Source: Rhodocytophaga aerolata (GTDB lineage: Bacteria > Bacteroidota > Bacteroidia > Cytophagales > 172606-1). Taken from it: a stretch of DNA of 64,000 bases. Made by a program: the position numbers and the translations under genes. The stretch spans positions 124,001 through 188,000 of the forward strand of contig NZ_JAUKPO010000005.1 of NCBI RefSeq assembly GCF_030503435.1, given 5' to 3'. Below the pieces are notes generated by a model, which worked only from the letters and a program-made list of their open reading frames with translations, did no database searches and was not told the origin of the DNA. Of the stretch, positions 50,801-59,302 are shown in pieces (positions within the stretch are counted from its first letter, which is position 1; each line of letters begins with the position of its first letter).

Positions 50801-53800
50801 GAATAGAATTTACCGAATAGTTAACGTTAAATACGTAACCTGCCGTGTAACAAACAGATGCTGTAGTAATCGTCGCCAGTGGGTTTATCTGTAAATTACG
50901 CAAATTAATAGTACCTGAACCAGCGTCCATCACGAATTTTAGCTGTTCCATTACCTGGCCGGGATCTTGTATAGCTAAATTACTTGCTAAACGGCTCGTG
51001 CCATGCCATAGTTCGCATCTTCCCGTAGCTAGACTGTATTCTGTCCCATTCTGCCCCGTATATAGGATTGTACTACCCGAGTTATTTATAACCCAGGTAA
51101 AGACCTGCCCTAAGTTTAAATTATCAGCACTTGTATAAGCCGTACCATCAGGACTAGTTACTGAAATTCTGTTATTTGCAGTAGTCAGATTAAATTGTAA
51201 ACGGGCAGTTGCTGTAGGTTTGCCGGCATCATCACCCAAGTTTTTCCCTATCATCAAAGTACCGGCTGCACTAGTATTTGCTATAGTTGAAGTGACGCCT
51301 AACTGAAAACGGATAACCGCAGTATTTGGTAAAGGATTCAAAATTTTGTTCCTAAAGGCATATATACTACCTGCTCCATTACGGATAAAGGCAAGATCAG
51401 TAGTGGCACTTGCGACAGCATTTCCTATATCATTAGAAGCTGCATATCTATCAAATTTATTTACCAAGGCAGTTCCTAAGGTACTATTATTAAATGCACG
51501 TACAGTCGTCGAAAGAGGGATGATAGCTGGAAAAGCAGTTGAGTTATTTATAAATTTTCCATTTGATTCAATTGTAGCATTTGTTATTGCAATATCAGTT
51601 CCTGTAGCTGTAAGCGTACCGCTTGCAATAGTAGCATTATTAATTTCGGCATAAGTACTGATCGTAAATGCGGAACCTGAACCAGTACGGTTTAAGGTAA
51701 AATTTTGCAAACTTCTCGAAGAACCGCTTGATTGACTGAAACGGATAGTTCCGCTAACAGATTTATTATCGCCTTTAATGATCAGTGAAGAAGTAGGCGA
51801 ACCAATAAACACTGCATTGTTGGCTTGACTACAGTTATAACCTCCATTCAATGTAAGTACTCGACCATTTAGACTAGTGCCCGTATTTGCGGAATTGGTA
51901 GTCATACTAAAAACTCCGTTTACTACCACATCTGCGTTTAATGTTACGACAAGTCCTACAAAACCATCTATCCCGACTGTTAAATTATTCAAAGCTGTAG
52001 CAGAAGTAGGCAACTCCGGACCTGTAGTAACAGTTTGTGTATAAGTTACATTAACTAAATTATTAAAAGTGGGAGTCCCTGTTAGACTACCTTGCGTACG
52101 GATGATATTAGTTATGGCAGCACTATTTTCTCCCATAATTATGTTAGCACCATTAGTAATTGAGCCACTCACCAATCGTAAGGTGCCTGCATGGTAAATA
52201 GTTACTGGGCTTGCCGGTAAATTGATGCTAGCATTAGACCCAGTTTTATTAACATCAAAATTCAATAGCCCATTATTTATTGTAGGTAATGTTAGTACTG
52301 GTGTATTATTACCACCAATACTTAAGTTAGAAGTAGTTCCCCCTGTTATTGTTCCTGTACCTATAGTAGTACGCCCGTTCAATGTGAGTGTATTACTTCC
52401 AATACTTAGACTGCCTGCTGTAAAAGTGGCCAAGTCGGAAACTGTTACACTTTGAGAAAGCGAAACCATTGGTGTAGCTGCCGTATTATTGATTGTCAGG
52501 TTAAGAACACTAGCCGGTAAACCATTTCCAGTTACCTGAGGTAGTGTACCATTGTAGATAAAAGACCCAGAAGTAAGGTTTCTTGAACCATTAACCCGGA
52601 TGCTTCCCAAACTTGTTCCCGCATTTATTCCATCCGGCGACGCAGTAAATAATGTACCAGTTGAAGTTAAAGTAAAACTTCCTGTGCCATTTACAGCAGT
52701 CAAGCCTGCATCAAGAATTCCGGAAATAACTGAAGTTCCGCTTACAGTGGCATTAAATCCACCCAATGAGAGTGTTGGTCCAGAATTTATTAATAAGGTA
52801 TTACACACAGTAATATTTCCCAGAAGAGTTTTAATGCCACCTCCGGAAAAAGTCAAGTTATTGTAATTGATTCCCCCAGAAACTAACTGATTCCCTGTAC
52901 TATTATAATTGATTGTGCTGTTACATAATGAAGAAGTAGTAATAGCTGCAATTGTATTAACGGCCCCTCCCAGATTCAATATATGTGCCTGATTACCTGA
53001 GCTCATATCTACCGTCCCCAATCCCGTTAAGCTACCGGTTATGGTTAGTGTTCTTGCTATCGTATTATCATAGCTTAGCGTACCATTAACTGTTACCGGC
53101 CCATTCATGAATATATCCCTTCGAAGGGTTACCATACCTGGTACAGAAACTGTTGTATTGGTACCAAAAGTTAACGTACCACCGCTACCTTGAATTACTT
53201 GATTGGATAAGCCACCAAAAGTTACGGTATTTGCTGAGCCTGGAGAAAAATTAACTATCCCAGAGTTTACTGTTAAGTTTCCTTTTATATTGATACCTCC
53301 AGTCAGCTGTATATTCATCGTACTGACATTAGTAACGGTGAAATTATCTGCAGTAAATCCATTGGAACCTATAGATGTTTGGGTATAGCCTGGCGCATTT
53401 ATCTCGAAATCAGCATAGGTTCTTCCTGAAAGAGTAGGCTCTGAGCTTGTCTGCCGGTAACTGAATAGGCTACCAGTATTGAATTTAACTTTTGAATTTG
53501 GAAGAGGTTTACCAAAGGGATTTGCCCCATTCAATGATACAAATGTTGAACCACTTGCAAACACTACTGCTTCATTTGCACCAGTAGTAGTAAATGGATT
53601 CCCTACATTATTTTGTGTGAATACAGAACCAGTGTTAAATATTATTGCTCCTATGTCTGTCGCATCTAAGGTGTGAGTAGCCGCATTAGATGTACCACTA
53701 AGAATTACATCCCCGCTGATAGAAGCAGTTGCAAGGGCTGAAAGCCTGATATTTAGTGCATTATTTGTATTAATTTCCAGCGTTGAGCCTGCTTCCACAA

Positions 53801-54161
53801 TTAAATCATCACCTATTACATTGCCACCAACAGTCAGTGTATTGCCGGCTGCACCTGCCTGTAGGATAACATAGGTGTTATTTCTAACTATTATCTGACC
53901 TATCGTTTCACTAGGTACGCTGGTTAAGGTAACCGTCCCACCATTTTCTATTATTAAAATATCATTTGCAGCAGGCGTATTTCTATTTGGATTCCAACGG
54001 TTTCCAGTTGTCCAGGGATTATTTCCCCCCTGCCAGCGGTAGGTAGACTGCCCGAATCCTACAGAGGATAGCAACAAGAGCATCCCAATACACATAGCCA
54101 CAAAAATGTACTTCTGTATAGTTGGTTGCGTATGTATTAGATTTTGGTAAATCTTGATCAT
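47814..54161 (-). CDS. Giant T9SS-exported cell-surface protein
   Basis: A 2,115-residue exported protein. A signal peptide near residues 20-38 (VAMCIGMLLLLSSVGFGQ) precedes more than 1,000 residues of low-complexity beta-solenoid-like strands rich in Thr, Asn, Ser, Gly (GNLTVNSGIVNFSPGSANTV; LNGRTTIGTGTITGG). A cysteine-containing central region (about 1290-1550) looks like one or more folded domains (carbohydrate-binding-like around CGGVDTWVVSNEVTVYVNC and LKPSTDYVLTFYAAS). The end has TSTEHNSSHFILQRSADG and a T9SS type A sorting domain (DIYPNPSDGKHIFIQM, LAPGMYIVRVATSQGSYQQKLIVK). It is a likely surface adhesin or motility-related cargo; the ligand is unknown. Confidence 0.85.
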   Translation of the reverse strand: MIKIYQNLIHTQPTIQKYIFVAMCIGMLLLLSSVGFGQSTYRWQGGNNPWTTGNRWNPNRNTPAANDILIIENGGTVTLTSVPSETIGQIIVRNNTYVILQAGAAGNTLTVGGNVIGDDLIVEAGSTLEINTNNALNIRLSALATASISGDVILSGTSNAATHTLDATDIGAIIFNTGSVFTQNNVGNPFTTTGANEAVVFASGSTFVSLNGANPFGKPLPNSKVKFNTGSLFSYRQTSSEPTLSGRTYADFEINAPGYTQTSIGSNGFTADNFTVTNVSTMNIQLTGGINIKGNLTVNSGIVNFSPGSANTVTFGGLSNQVIQGSGGTLTFGTNTTVSVPGMVTLRRDIFMNGPVTVNGTLSYDNTIARTLTITGSLTGLGTVDMSSGNQAHILNLGGAVNTIAAITTSSLCNSTINYNSTGNQLVSGGINYNNLTFSGGGIKTLLGNITVCNTLLINSGPTLSLGGFNATVSGTSVISGILDAGLTAVNGTGSFTLTSTGTLFTASPDGINAGTSLGSIRVNGSRNLTSGSFIYNGTLPQVTGNGLPASVLNLTINNTAATPMVSLSQSVTVSDLATFTAGSLSIGSNTLTLNGRTTIGTGTITGGTTSNLSIGGNNTPVLTLPTINNGLLNFDVNKTGSNASINLPASPVTIYHAGTLRLVSGSITNGANIIMGENSAAITNIIRTQGSLTGTPTFNNLVNVTYTQTVTTGPELPTSATALNNLTVGIDGFVGLVVTLNADVVVNGVFSMTTNSANTGTSLNGRVLTLNGGYNCSQANNAVFIGSPTSSLIIKGDNKSVSGTIRFSQSSGSSRSLQNFTLNRTGSGSAFTISTYAEINNATIASGTLTATGTDIAITNATIESNGKFINNSTAFPAIIPLSTTVRAFNNSTLGTALVNKFDRYAASNDIGNAVASATTDLAFIRNGAGSIYAFRNKILNPLPNTAVIRFQLGVTSTIANTSAAGTLMIGKNLGDDAGKPTATARLQFNLTTANNRISVTSPDGTAYTSADNLNLGQVFTWVINNSGSTILYTGQNGTEYSLATGRCELWHGTSRLASNLAIQDPGQVMEQLKFVMDAGSGTINLRNLQINPLATITTASVCYTAGYVFNVNYSVNSIPGAATPPSASFNEGNEFRVQLSNSSGNFDPNNNVDILGKITSTSATGSIPVTIPLYATGSGYRYRVISSNLNISVGATNGVSMYFITPGNVQSMIKTTSGSTLTASSASAYKWGYRTTSATGVIYDLPNTTNTYLPKGMDFKGLDNLQPSGTPGTYYVVCQMRVSCGGVDTWVVSNEVTVYVNCDTGLNLAINGNFNNTNTTGFASEYTRVYDNPSVQSEMYPEGTYAIGDNPRAFHTGFCNMNTVASRSPVSGGNMLIANAANTSQKLWTQTLNLKPSTDYVLTFYAASLAGTGSSLLFGLYVNCYRVGDDITGNYTGNCVWQKYSIQMRTGVNPNNPTDLTTTFAHEISIVNIAATASGNDVAIDDIEFFECAGAGGSAYFQPLTQYKWRGYTTDWFNSVNWGACYPNVPTCGDDVVIPGNLINYPIINGKNNGIDAFARNVTVHPGATLKINNNNTSTVNLNICGDLTLNDGDITTSDPSKATLTFTSPYATVQKIAGTFALDLPSVIVNQTNAARPGVELATDVSINSLLDIVNSNSLAIRNHTLTLKGTLSTSTGTLTGSSASRLVINGTGNLGGSLRFTSGNRTLSRLTMNRTSSGQATLGTDLTLVGGSNALLLTNGIITTTTANVLILNESSGVSGSSAYVSGGSDASYINGPVTKIVNSTNHFTFPTGKNGRLAEIGIQPSSSSTTRFRAEYMRQNPTTPYPFSKQGTNLVRISLVEYWMMDRVSGSSNAKVTLFWDAFSDVSSDPSQWNQLRVAHYQGGKWDSEGPGSGATMQPGFSFYYGYLTSDNISSFSPFTWGSLNDFNPLPVELVDLKAVASKEVVNVNWFTSTEHNSSHFILQRSADGVNFVSLTTLKAAGESKSVQTYTYVDRKPLSGTNYYRLLMVDKDDSKTTSKIVSAEITKTTQAAIDIYPNPSDGKHIFIQMGYTGEVVVSVFTMTGAEVITQRAISDGNIVTIQPRNGLAPGMYIVRVATSQGSYQQKLIVK

Positions 54162-55017
54162 AGAATAGTATCTAAAATTAGTATCATTGATAGAATAATG
54201 TAAAAATGTGGTTAGTACTTACTTCAATAGATAACTCTTACTTTGAGAATTACTTATTCAGGTATAAGCTTGTATGTATCTTTTTTCTTTAGAAAAATTC
54301 TGTTTTTAGTTACTGAATTAGTTTAAATGGGCTATCATAATCGTTCGTGTGTTGACTATAAGCCTACTATTATTCTATTCAAAGAAACTTAAACGACTAC
54401 AAACCTATATTATGAGGAAAGCTGATTACCTTACGTGCGTGGGGTCCTATAAACTTTAGCTATACCTGACAAACTGTTCCTTGTGCAATACTTGAAGAAT
54501 GTATCATCTTGTTAATCAACATGTGACCCATGTAAAATCAATGTAAGGCATAGCCCTTGCTTTTAATAGATAATTTTTAAGGAAGTAGATAGAAACGGAT
54601 GTGTACTAGCCTTTCTAATAGAATAGGTATCCGAAGGAACTTCATCTAATCTGTTGTATCTTAACAGCCTATAATTGTTGCAAGCTATGGAGATGATATA
54701 GATTGCTCACCTAAATATATAGGACTATGAATTGGTCATATGCTCCATATGCTATAGACTATCTTTACTATTTATAAAGCTAGTTTCGAAGCGTATTAAC
54801 TTATCAGAAATTAACTATTGTGTGATAGATTTATTAGTATGGGCTACTAATAAAGTTAATTCAATCTGTCAAATTATAGGTAGACCTTGGCTTTTCACAC
54901 AACTAGTTGGGAGAGCATTGACAAACTTTGAGGGGAAAAGTAATGTGTATTTCTGTATAATAATTTTGTTTTAAACTATCCCTTGAAAGAATAGTTAAAC
55001 CCTTTCTCATTAAAGCA
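54162..55017. other. 856-bp stretch without a convincing gene
   Basis: AT-rich DNA between the giant gene and sodA. The only sizeable ORF (80 codons, plus strand, 54732-54974) has no signal peptide, no family resemblance and an odd composition. A TAGGTTTG string on the minus strand near 54395-54402 could be a distant -7 element for the giant gene. I recognise no tRNA, IS end or RNA motif, but a small RNA cannot be excluded. Confidence 0.5.
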
Positions 55018-55044
55018 AAAAGGCTGCCTTACCGGCAGCCTTTT
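55018..55044 (-). terminator. Intrinsic terminator of sodA
   Basis: AAAAGGCTGCC and GGCAGCCTTTT form a perfect 11-bp stem with loop TTACC, with T runs on both strands. It lies 6 bp after the sodA stop codon. Confidence 0.88.
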
Positions 55045-55050
55045 GATGTG

Positions 55051-55662
55051 TTATTTTTTAGCAGATTCGTAATTTTTACTTACTTCTTCCCAGTTGATCA
55101 CATTCCAGAAAGCATTAATATAATCTGGACGTTTATTCTGGTATTTTAAATAATAGGCATGTTCCCACACATCCAGTCCTAACAAAGGCTTGCCTTGCTT
55201 TTCAGCTACATCCATCAATGGATTGTCCTGATTGGGAGTAGATGTTACTGCAAGGTCTCCGTTATTATCTACAATAAGCCATGCCCAGCCAGAGCCAAAC
55301 CTGGTAGTTGCCGCTTTAGCAAATTCTTCTTTGAAGGCCTCATAGGAACCAAATTTTTTACTGATAGCATCGGCTAACGCACCGGATGGTTTGCCGCCTT
55401 CATTTTTTTTCAACGTTTTCCAGAAGAAAGTATGATTGTAATGCCCACCTCCGTTATTGCGCACAGCAACAGGATGTTCACTCACATTCTTTAACAGTTC
55501 TTCGATAGACTTACCATCCATTTCTGTACCGTTGATTGCATTATTCAGGTTGGTTACATAGGCCTGGTGATGTTTCCCATGATGGATTTCCATGGTTTGT
55601 TTGTCAATGAAAGGCTCCAGGGCATCAGGAGCGTACGGAAGGGGTGCTAATTCAAAAGCCAT
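55051..55662 (-). CDS. sodA: Superoxide dismutase (Mn/Fe)
   Basis: A 203-residue cytosolic superoxide dismutase. Metal ligands are in [12 protein letters not shown] (His27), HYNHTFFW, and [16 protein letters not shown] (Asp and His). The residues flanking the active site (GSGWAWLIV) agree with the Mn/Fe family, but I cannot choose the metal with certainty. It follows tadA on the same strand and has its own candidate -7 element (55709-55716). No signal peptide. Confidence 0.94.
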   Translation of the reverse strand: MAFELAPLPYAPDALEPFIDKQTMEIHHGKHHQAYVTNLNNAINGTEMDGKSIEELLKNVSEHPVAVRNNGGGHYNHTFFWKTLKKNEGGKPSGALADAISKKFGSYEAFKEEFAKAATTRFGSGWAWLIVDNNGDLAVTSTPNQDNPLMDVAEKQGKPLLGLDVWEHAYYLKYQNKRPDYINAFWNVINWEEVSKNYESAKK

Positions 55663-55708
55663 AATCTTGATTTGTTTTAGGTTTAGTTGTATGTTAAAAA
55701 CAACGGCA

Positions 55709-55716
55709 CAAAAATA
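55709..55716 (-). promoter_or_regulatory. Candidate -7 element for sodA
   Basis: TATTTTTG on the minus strand, followed by TGCC, about 48 nt upstream of the sodA ATG and just after the tadA stop codon. Confidence 0.4.
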
Positions 55717-55718
55717 GA

Positions 55719-56156
55719 TTAGTTCCGTAAATTTCGAAAAAACTGCTGCAATAATGCTTCACTTTCTTGAGCCATTATGCCCGAGGTTATTTTTGTTTTA
55801 GGATGAAGAATTTTAGAAGGCACTAAGGAAAAGCCCCGCTTAGCATCTTTTGCACCAAATACCACTCTATCCAACTGAGCCCAAGCCAAGGCACCAGCAC
55901 ACATCAGGCAAGGTTCTAAAGTTACATACAGTGTACATTGCGTCAGGTATTTCGCATGCAAATGATTTGCCGCTGCCGTTATGGCCAGCATTTCTGCATG
56001 AGCCGTTACATCATGCAACTTTTCCGTCTGGTTATATGCTCTGGCAATAATTTTATTCCGGCATACCACCACGGCACCTACTGGTATCTCTTTGTCCTGA
56101 TAGGCCAACAGGGCTTGCTTGTATGCTTCCTGCATGAATTTAAGGTCAATATCCAA
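55719..56156 (-). CDS. tadA: tRNA adenosine-34 deaminase
   Basis: A 145-residue zinc deaminase. The histidine ligand and catalytic glutamate are in TAHAEMLAI, and the two zinc cysteines in [13 protein letters not shown]; the VTLEPCLMC context and [10 protein letters not shown] match TadA, which converts adenosine 34 of tRNA-Arg to inosine. Other nucleoside deaminases share the motif, so TadA is probable rather than certain. It is 56 bp upstream of sodA on the same strand. Confidence 0.88.
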   Translation of the reverse strand: MDIDLKFMQEAYKQALLAYQDKEIPVGAVVVCRNKIIARAYNQTEKLHDVTAHAEMLAITAAANHLHAKYLTQCTLYVTLEPCLMCAGALAWAQLDRVVFGAKDAKRGFSLVPSKILHPKTKITSGIMAQESEALLQQFFRNLRN

Positions 56157-56185
56157 ATCAAATTTGTAGTTAGCGCCGGGAATTG

Positions 56186-56193
56186 CAAAAATA
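56186..56193 (-). promoter_or_regulatory. Candidate -7 element for tadA
   Basis: TATTTTTG on the minus strand; the leader to the tadA ATG at 56156 would be about 25 nt. Confidence 0.4.
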
Positions 56194-56278
56194 CTGTATT
56201 GTGAAATCTAAATGCCTAAATTGGTGTTTGAAATAGTAAATAGTTAAATTAGTCGAAATATTTACAATAGCTAAGATT

Positions 56279-56707
56279 ATGCATAATGGGGTAAAACATA
56301 TTTTGAAGGATTTTGATCTGAGAAACACATCCTGCCGGGAAGAGATACTGGATCTTTTTTTGCAAAGAAAGTTTGCCTTATCACACGCAGATATTGAATC
56401 TAATGTACATGAAGGCTTTGACCGGGTCACTGTGTATCGAACCCTCAAAACATTTCTGGATAAAGGTATTATTCATAAGGTGTTGGATGATGAAGGCGTT
56501 ACTAAATACGCGCTTTGCAAAGAAAAATGTTCGCATGACGAACATCACCATGAACATGTCCACTTTAAATGTGTACAATGCGGCTTAACAAACTGCATGG
56601 AAAATATAGAAATTCCATCGATTGCCTTACCCAAAGGCTATAATCTGATAGAAACCAACTTGCTTATGCAAGGGGTTTGCCAGGTTTGTAATGATAAAAG
56701 AAGGTAG
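56279..56707 (+). CDS. Fur-family transcriptional regulator
   Basis: A 142-residue metalloregulator with winged-helix (TSCREEILDLFLQRKFALSHADIES; FDRVTVYRTLKTFLDKGII) and a C-terminal metal/dimerisation domain. Structural-zinc cysteines appear in CVQCG and CQVC; a histidine-rich loop (CSHDEHHHEHVHF) contains regulatory metal ligands. Fur, Zur and PerR cannot be told apart by eye. It lies in the same region as sodA and the siderophore-receptor operon at 59303-62844, whose promoter carries Fur-type palindromes. A 122-bp gap separates it from the divergent tadA gene. Confidence 0.88.
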   Translation: MHNGVKHILKDFDLRNTSCREEILDLFLQRKFALSHADIESNVHEGFDRVTVYRTLKTFLDKGIIHKVLDDEGVTKYALCKEKCSHDEHHHEHVHFKCVQCGLTNCMENIEIPSIALPKGYNLIETNLLMQGVCQVCNDKRR

Positions 56708-56761
56708 ATAGTAACATATACAACATATACAACAAACTGTTACGCTACTTAGGCTTTCGCA

Positions 56762-57880
56762 TCACCATTTTACACCCAGCGTCCACTCTACAAAATCGGC
56801 AGTGCCATAATGAGACTTTAAGCAGATGGCGGCGAAAAGCCGTTGATTGATTGCGTATTTCAACCCATACCGCTGGTAAACCCGGGTATCTACTTCCTGA
56901 TACGGTTTATATATATATACCCCCAGCTGGACCAGCATCGAAACACGGCTTATAAATAATTCATGTCCCAGGGTAATACCTACGCGCTTAAAATCAGGCA
57001 TTTGCAGCGAGTCTACATCCGGGTCCGATTCTATTAACTGTCTCAGGGCTGTATTGTAAAACCCATCCATTCCTATATTCAAGGCACTTTTTCTGTTGAT
57101 CCGCCGGTTTACATATAAAGCTAACACACCACCGGGGTATTTTTTCCCTCCTGGCAAGCCTATTTCTTTTATAGTAAAGGCACCAGAAACATTTACTTCC
57201 ATATTCCGGTAGGAAGATTTTTCCAGACTATCTCTTTTTACTGATTGTACCTCAGCTACTGCCGGATTATAGAGTAACCCTACCTTAATTGCAGGAATAT
57301 TGATGCCGGAATTAGGAACTTTGAAGGCTCCGTTAGAAAAATGCGTTAAAGTAATACCGCTTCTTACTTGCCAATGGCTAGCTATCCGGTAGTTGTGCGC
57401 AATCTCTCCCCGTAGATTATACATAACCCGGCTACTAAGGGCTGTATTCTGAAAATTTTTATCAGCATCGTATGGGTTGGTGAGTAACACCGCACCAGTG
57501 CCAATTTTTAAACGCAAAGCAGATTTTTTACTTTGCACGATTGCTTTATCCAGTGAAACTATTCCATACACTGCTTTTCCCAGTACTGGGTTCCGGAAAT
57601 CAAACAGGCCAACCGCATATCCAACTTCCGGGTACCGGTATACTTTATGCCATTCTTTGGTGCCAGTGGTTATCTGGTTGTATGTAAATTCAACGCCATA
57701 AGGATGAGCTTTTACTAAATGTCCTACAGATGGCGCATGTTTCAGCACAAACCCATACATTCCATGCATACCTACAGAATAGGTGTTTTTGTAAATGGTT
57801 TGAGCAAAAACACCTGAGCAACTCAGAAAAATAACCAGTATGGTATAAATAAAGATGGATACCCTGATCCGGAAACTCAT
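56762..57880 (-). CDS. PagL-type acyloxyacyl hydrolase (lipid A deacylase family)
   Basis: A 372-residue outer-membrane barrel protein with signal peptide (MSFRIRVSIFIYTILVIFLSCSGVFAQ). The catalytic His-Ser signature is in THFSNGAFKVPNSGIN, as in the PagL/lipid A 3-O-deacylase family that removes an acyl chain from lipid A and thereby alters envelope permeability and host recognition. The protein is longer than classical PagL (about 150-190 residues) because of N- and C-terminal extensions with further barrel strands (EFTYNQITTGTKEWHKVY; SALNIGMDGFYNTALRQL). Activity is inference. Confidence 0.8.
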   Translation of the reverse strand: MSFRIRVSIFIYTILVIFLSCSGVFAQTIYKNTYSVGMHGMYGFVLKHAPSVGHLVKAHPYGVEFTYNQITTGTKEWHKVYRYPEVGYAVGLFDFRNPVLGKAVYGIVSLDKAIVQSKKSALRLKIGTGAVLLTNPYDADKNFQNTALSSRVMYNLRGEIAHNYRIASHWQVRSGITLTHFSNGAFKVPNSGINIPAIKVGLLYNPAVAEVQSVKRDSLEKSSYRNMEVNVSGAFTIKEIGLPGGKKYPGGVLALYVNRRINRKSALNIGMDGFYNTALRQLIESDPDVDSLQMPDFKRVGITLGHELFISRVSMLVQLGVYIYKPYQEVDTRVYQRYGLKYAINQRLFAAICLKSHYGTADFVEWTLGVKW

Positions 57881-58154
57881 TATGATGGGTGTAGAAAACA
57901 GGCTAATTCATTAGTTGAGAGTAAAATTAACTAAAAAATATTACTGAAAAAATTTAACTCTTCGTACTAGTAGCTGTTCGTACGCCTTTACACGAAATCT
58001 ATACATTGCGCCTTACTCACTCATTTGTATATAGTGGAGGTACTGCGTTTTACTTTTGCTGCCAAAGGATTCTTCTAACGTATGTTGCTACGGTATTATC
58101 TCTGTCAGATGCTAGAATAGATCGAAAAGGAATTATATCCTATAGAGAATATAA

Positions 58155-58979
58155 TTAAGGAAGCAAGCTCTTAAATGTGGCGTACTGGGTAGGGGCTGTG
58201 GTAGCTGTACCACAATTTTCTTCCTCTGCTTTCTGCCTGATTGCTTCTATCCGGTTGTCCGGGTTGGGATGGGTGCTGATAAACTCTGGAACACGGCCTG
58301 CAGTGCCTTCTTGCTGCATTTTCTCAAAAAAACCAGCTGCCCCCGCTGCCTCGTAGTCTGTTGGGCACAAATAAATAACTGAATAATCATCTGCTTCCCT
58401 TTCGGCGGCGCGGCTATAACTTAGATTTGCCAGACCTTTAGCTATTTCGGTTACTGCTCCCTGGTTGCTACCTACCACAATATCAATGAGTAATTGCCAG
58501 CCATAGGCTTTGGTTAAGTTATCTGTGGTGTGGCGTTTATCTGCATGGGCTATTTCATGGCCCATAACGCCAGCCAATTGATCTTCGGTATCCAGATATT
58601 TTATTAAGCCTGTATAGACATAGATATACCCGCCAGGGGTGCAAAAAGCATTTAAGACTTCATCGTTTTGCACAATTTTAACTTTCCAGGGAAACTCATC
58701 CCGGTAGGTTACATTTCCTGAATTGAGAATTTTAGATGTTATATTCCGTAAGTATTGATATGCCTGTTCATTTCTGCCATTTCTGCCGGTTTCCGGCAAT
58801 AGAGGAAATTGCTGAGGGTCTGATTCTATCTCTGTACTTACTTGCTGACCAAGGGCAATATCATCTTGAATACTGAATACATTAAAACTACCATCCTGGT
58901 CGCAGGCAGGCACTAGGAAAATTAGCAGAAGTAATACACAGTAAGTGAAAGTATATGAATGATACAAGGATGGTTTCAT
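58155..58979 (-). CDS. M48-family metalloprotease lipoprotein
   Basis: A 274-residue lipoprotein (signal MKPSLYHSYTFTYCVLLLLI, lipobox FLVPAC, lipidated Cys26) with a zinc metallopeptidase domain: GVMGHEIAHADKRH provides the HExxH motif and SRAAEREADDYSVIYL the third ligand glutamate. It resembles BepA/LoiP-type periplasmic proteases that police outer-membrane protein assembly. It is a single gene between two non-coding stretches of about 270 and 320 bp, with no other recognised element than the hairpin near 59241. Confidence 0.9.
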   Translation of the reverse strand: MKPSLYHSYTFTYCVLLLLIFLVPACDQDGSFNVFSIQDDIALGQQVSTEIESDPQQFPLLPETGRNGRNEQAYQYLRNITSKILNSGNVTYRDEFPWKVKIVQNDEVLNAFCTPGGYIYVYTGLIKYLDTEDQLAGVMGHEIAHADKRHTTDNLTKAYGWQLLIDIVVGSNQGAVTEIAKGLANLSYSRAAEREADDYSVIYLCPTDYEAAGAAGFFEKMQQEGTAGRVPEFISTHPNPDNRIEAIRQKAEEENCGTATTAPTQYATFKSLLP

Positions 58980-59240
58980 TGGTATACGAATGGAATAACA
59001 GATTTTATGTTTAACAGTAAATATAGCAATTGAGGTGTTTTACGTACAACCTAGTTTAGTAGTTTGAGCACTTTTTACATAAGTGAACCTATAATTATAT
59101 TCTAGTATTCATTCTTTTAGTTGAATCAGAAACTCCTCCCCTTCGCTTTCAAGTCGTCAAAAAATTTTGTTAGTATAAATATTATTATGTTAATAAAAAT
59201 ATTTATACTTTTTATTCCTTTTACGACAGAAGATGGATTA

Positions 59241-59272
59241 CAAAAAAAGAGTTGCTTTAAAAAGCAACTCTT
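59241..59272 (-). terminator. Intrinsic terminator of the PepSY/TonB-receptor operon
   Basis: AAGAGTTGCTTT pairs with AAAGCAACTCTT around a two- to six-base loop; the minus strand continues into seven T residues. It lies 30 bp after the stop codon of the PepSY gene. Confidence 0.8.
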
Positions 59273-59302
59273 CAAGTATACATATAGCTTATTTAATAAA
59301 GT

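Noticed and set aside
51346-53676. Several plus-strand ORFs of 61-102 codons opposite the giant T9SS gene
   Set aside because: They are antisense shadows of the repeat-rich coding frame, with valine/proline/threonine bias mirroring the repeat on the other strand.
54732-54974. 80-codon ORF on the plus strand in the gap before sodA
   Set aside because: No signal peptide, no recognisable fold or family, odd Cys/Ile/Leu composition, and it runs towards the sodA terminator. Most likely chance.
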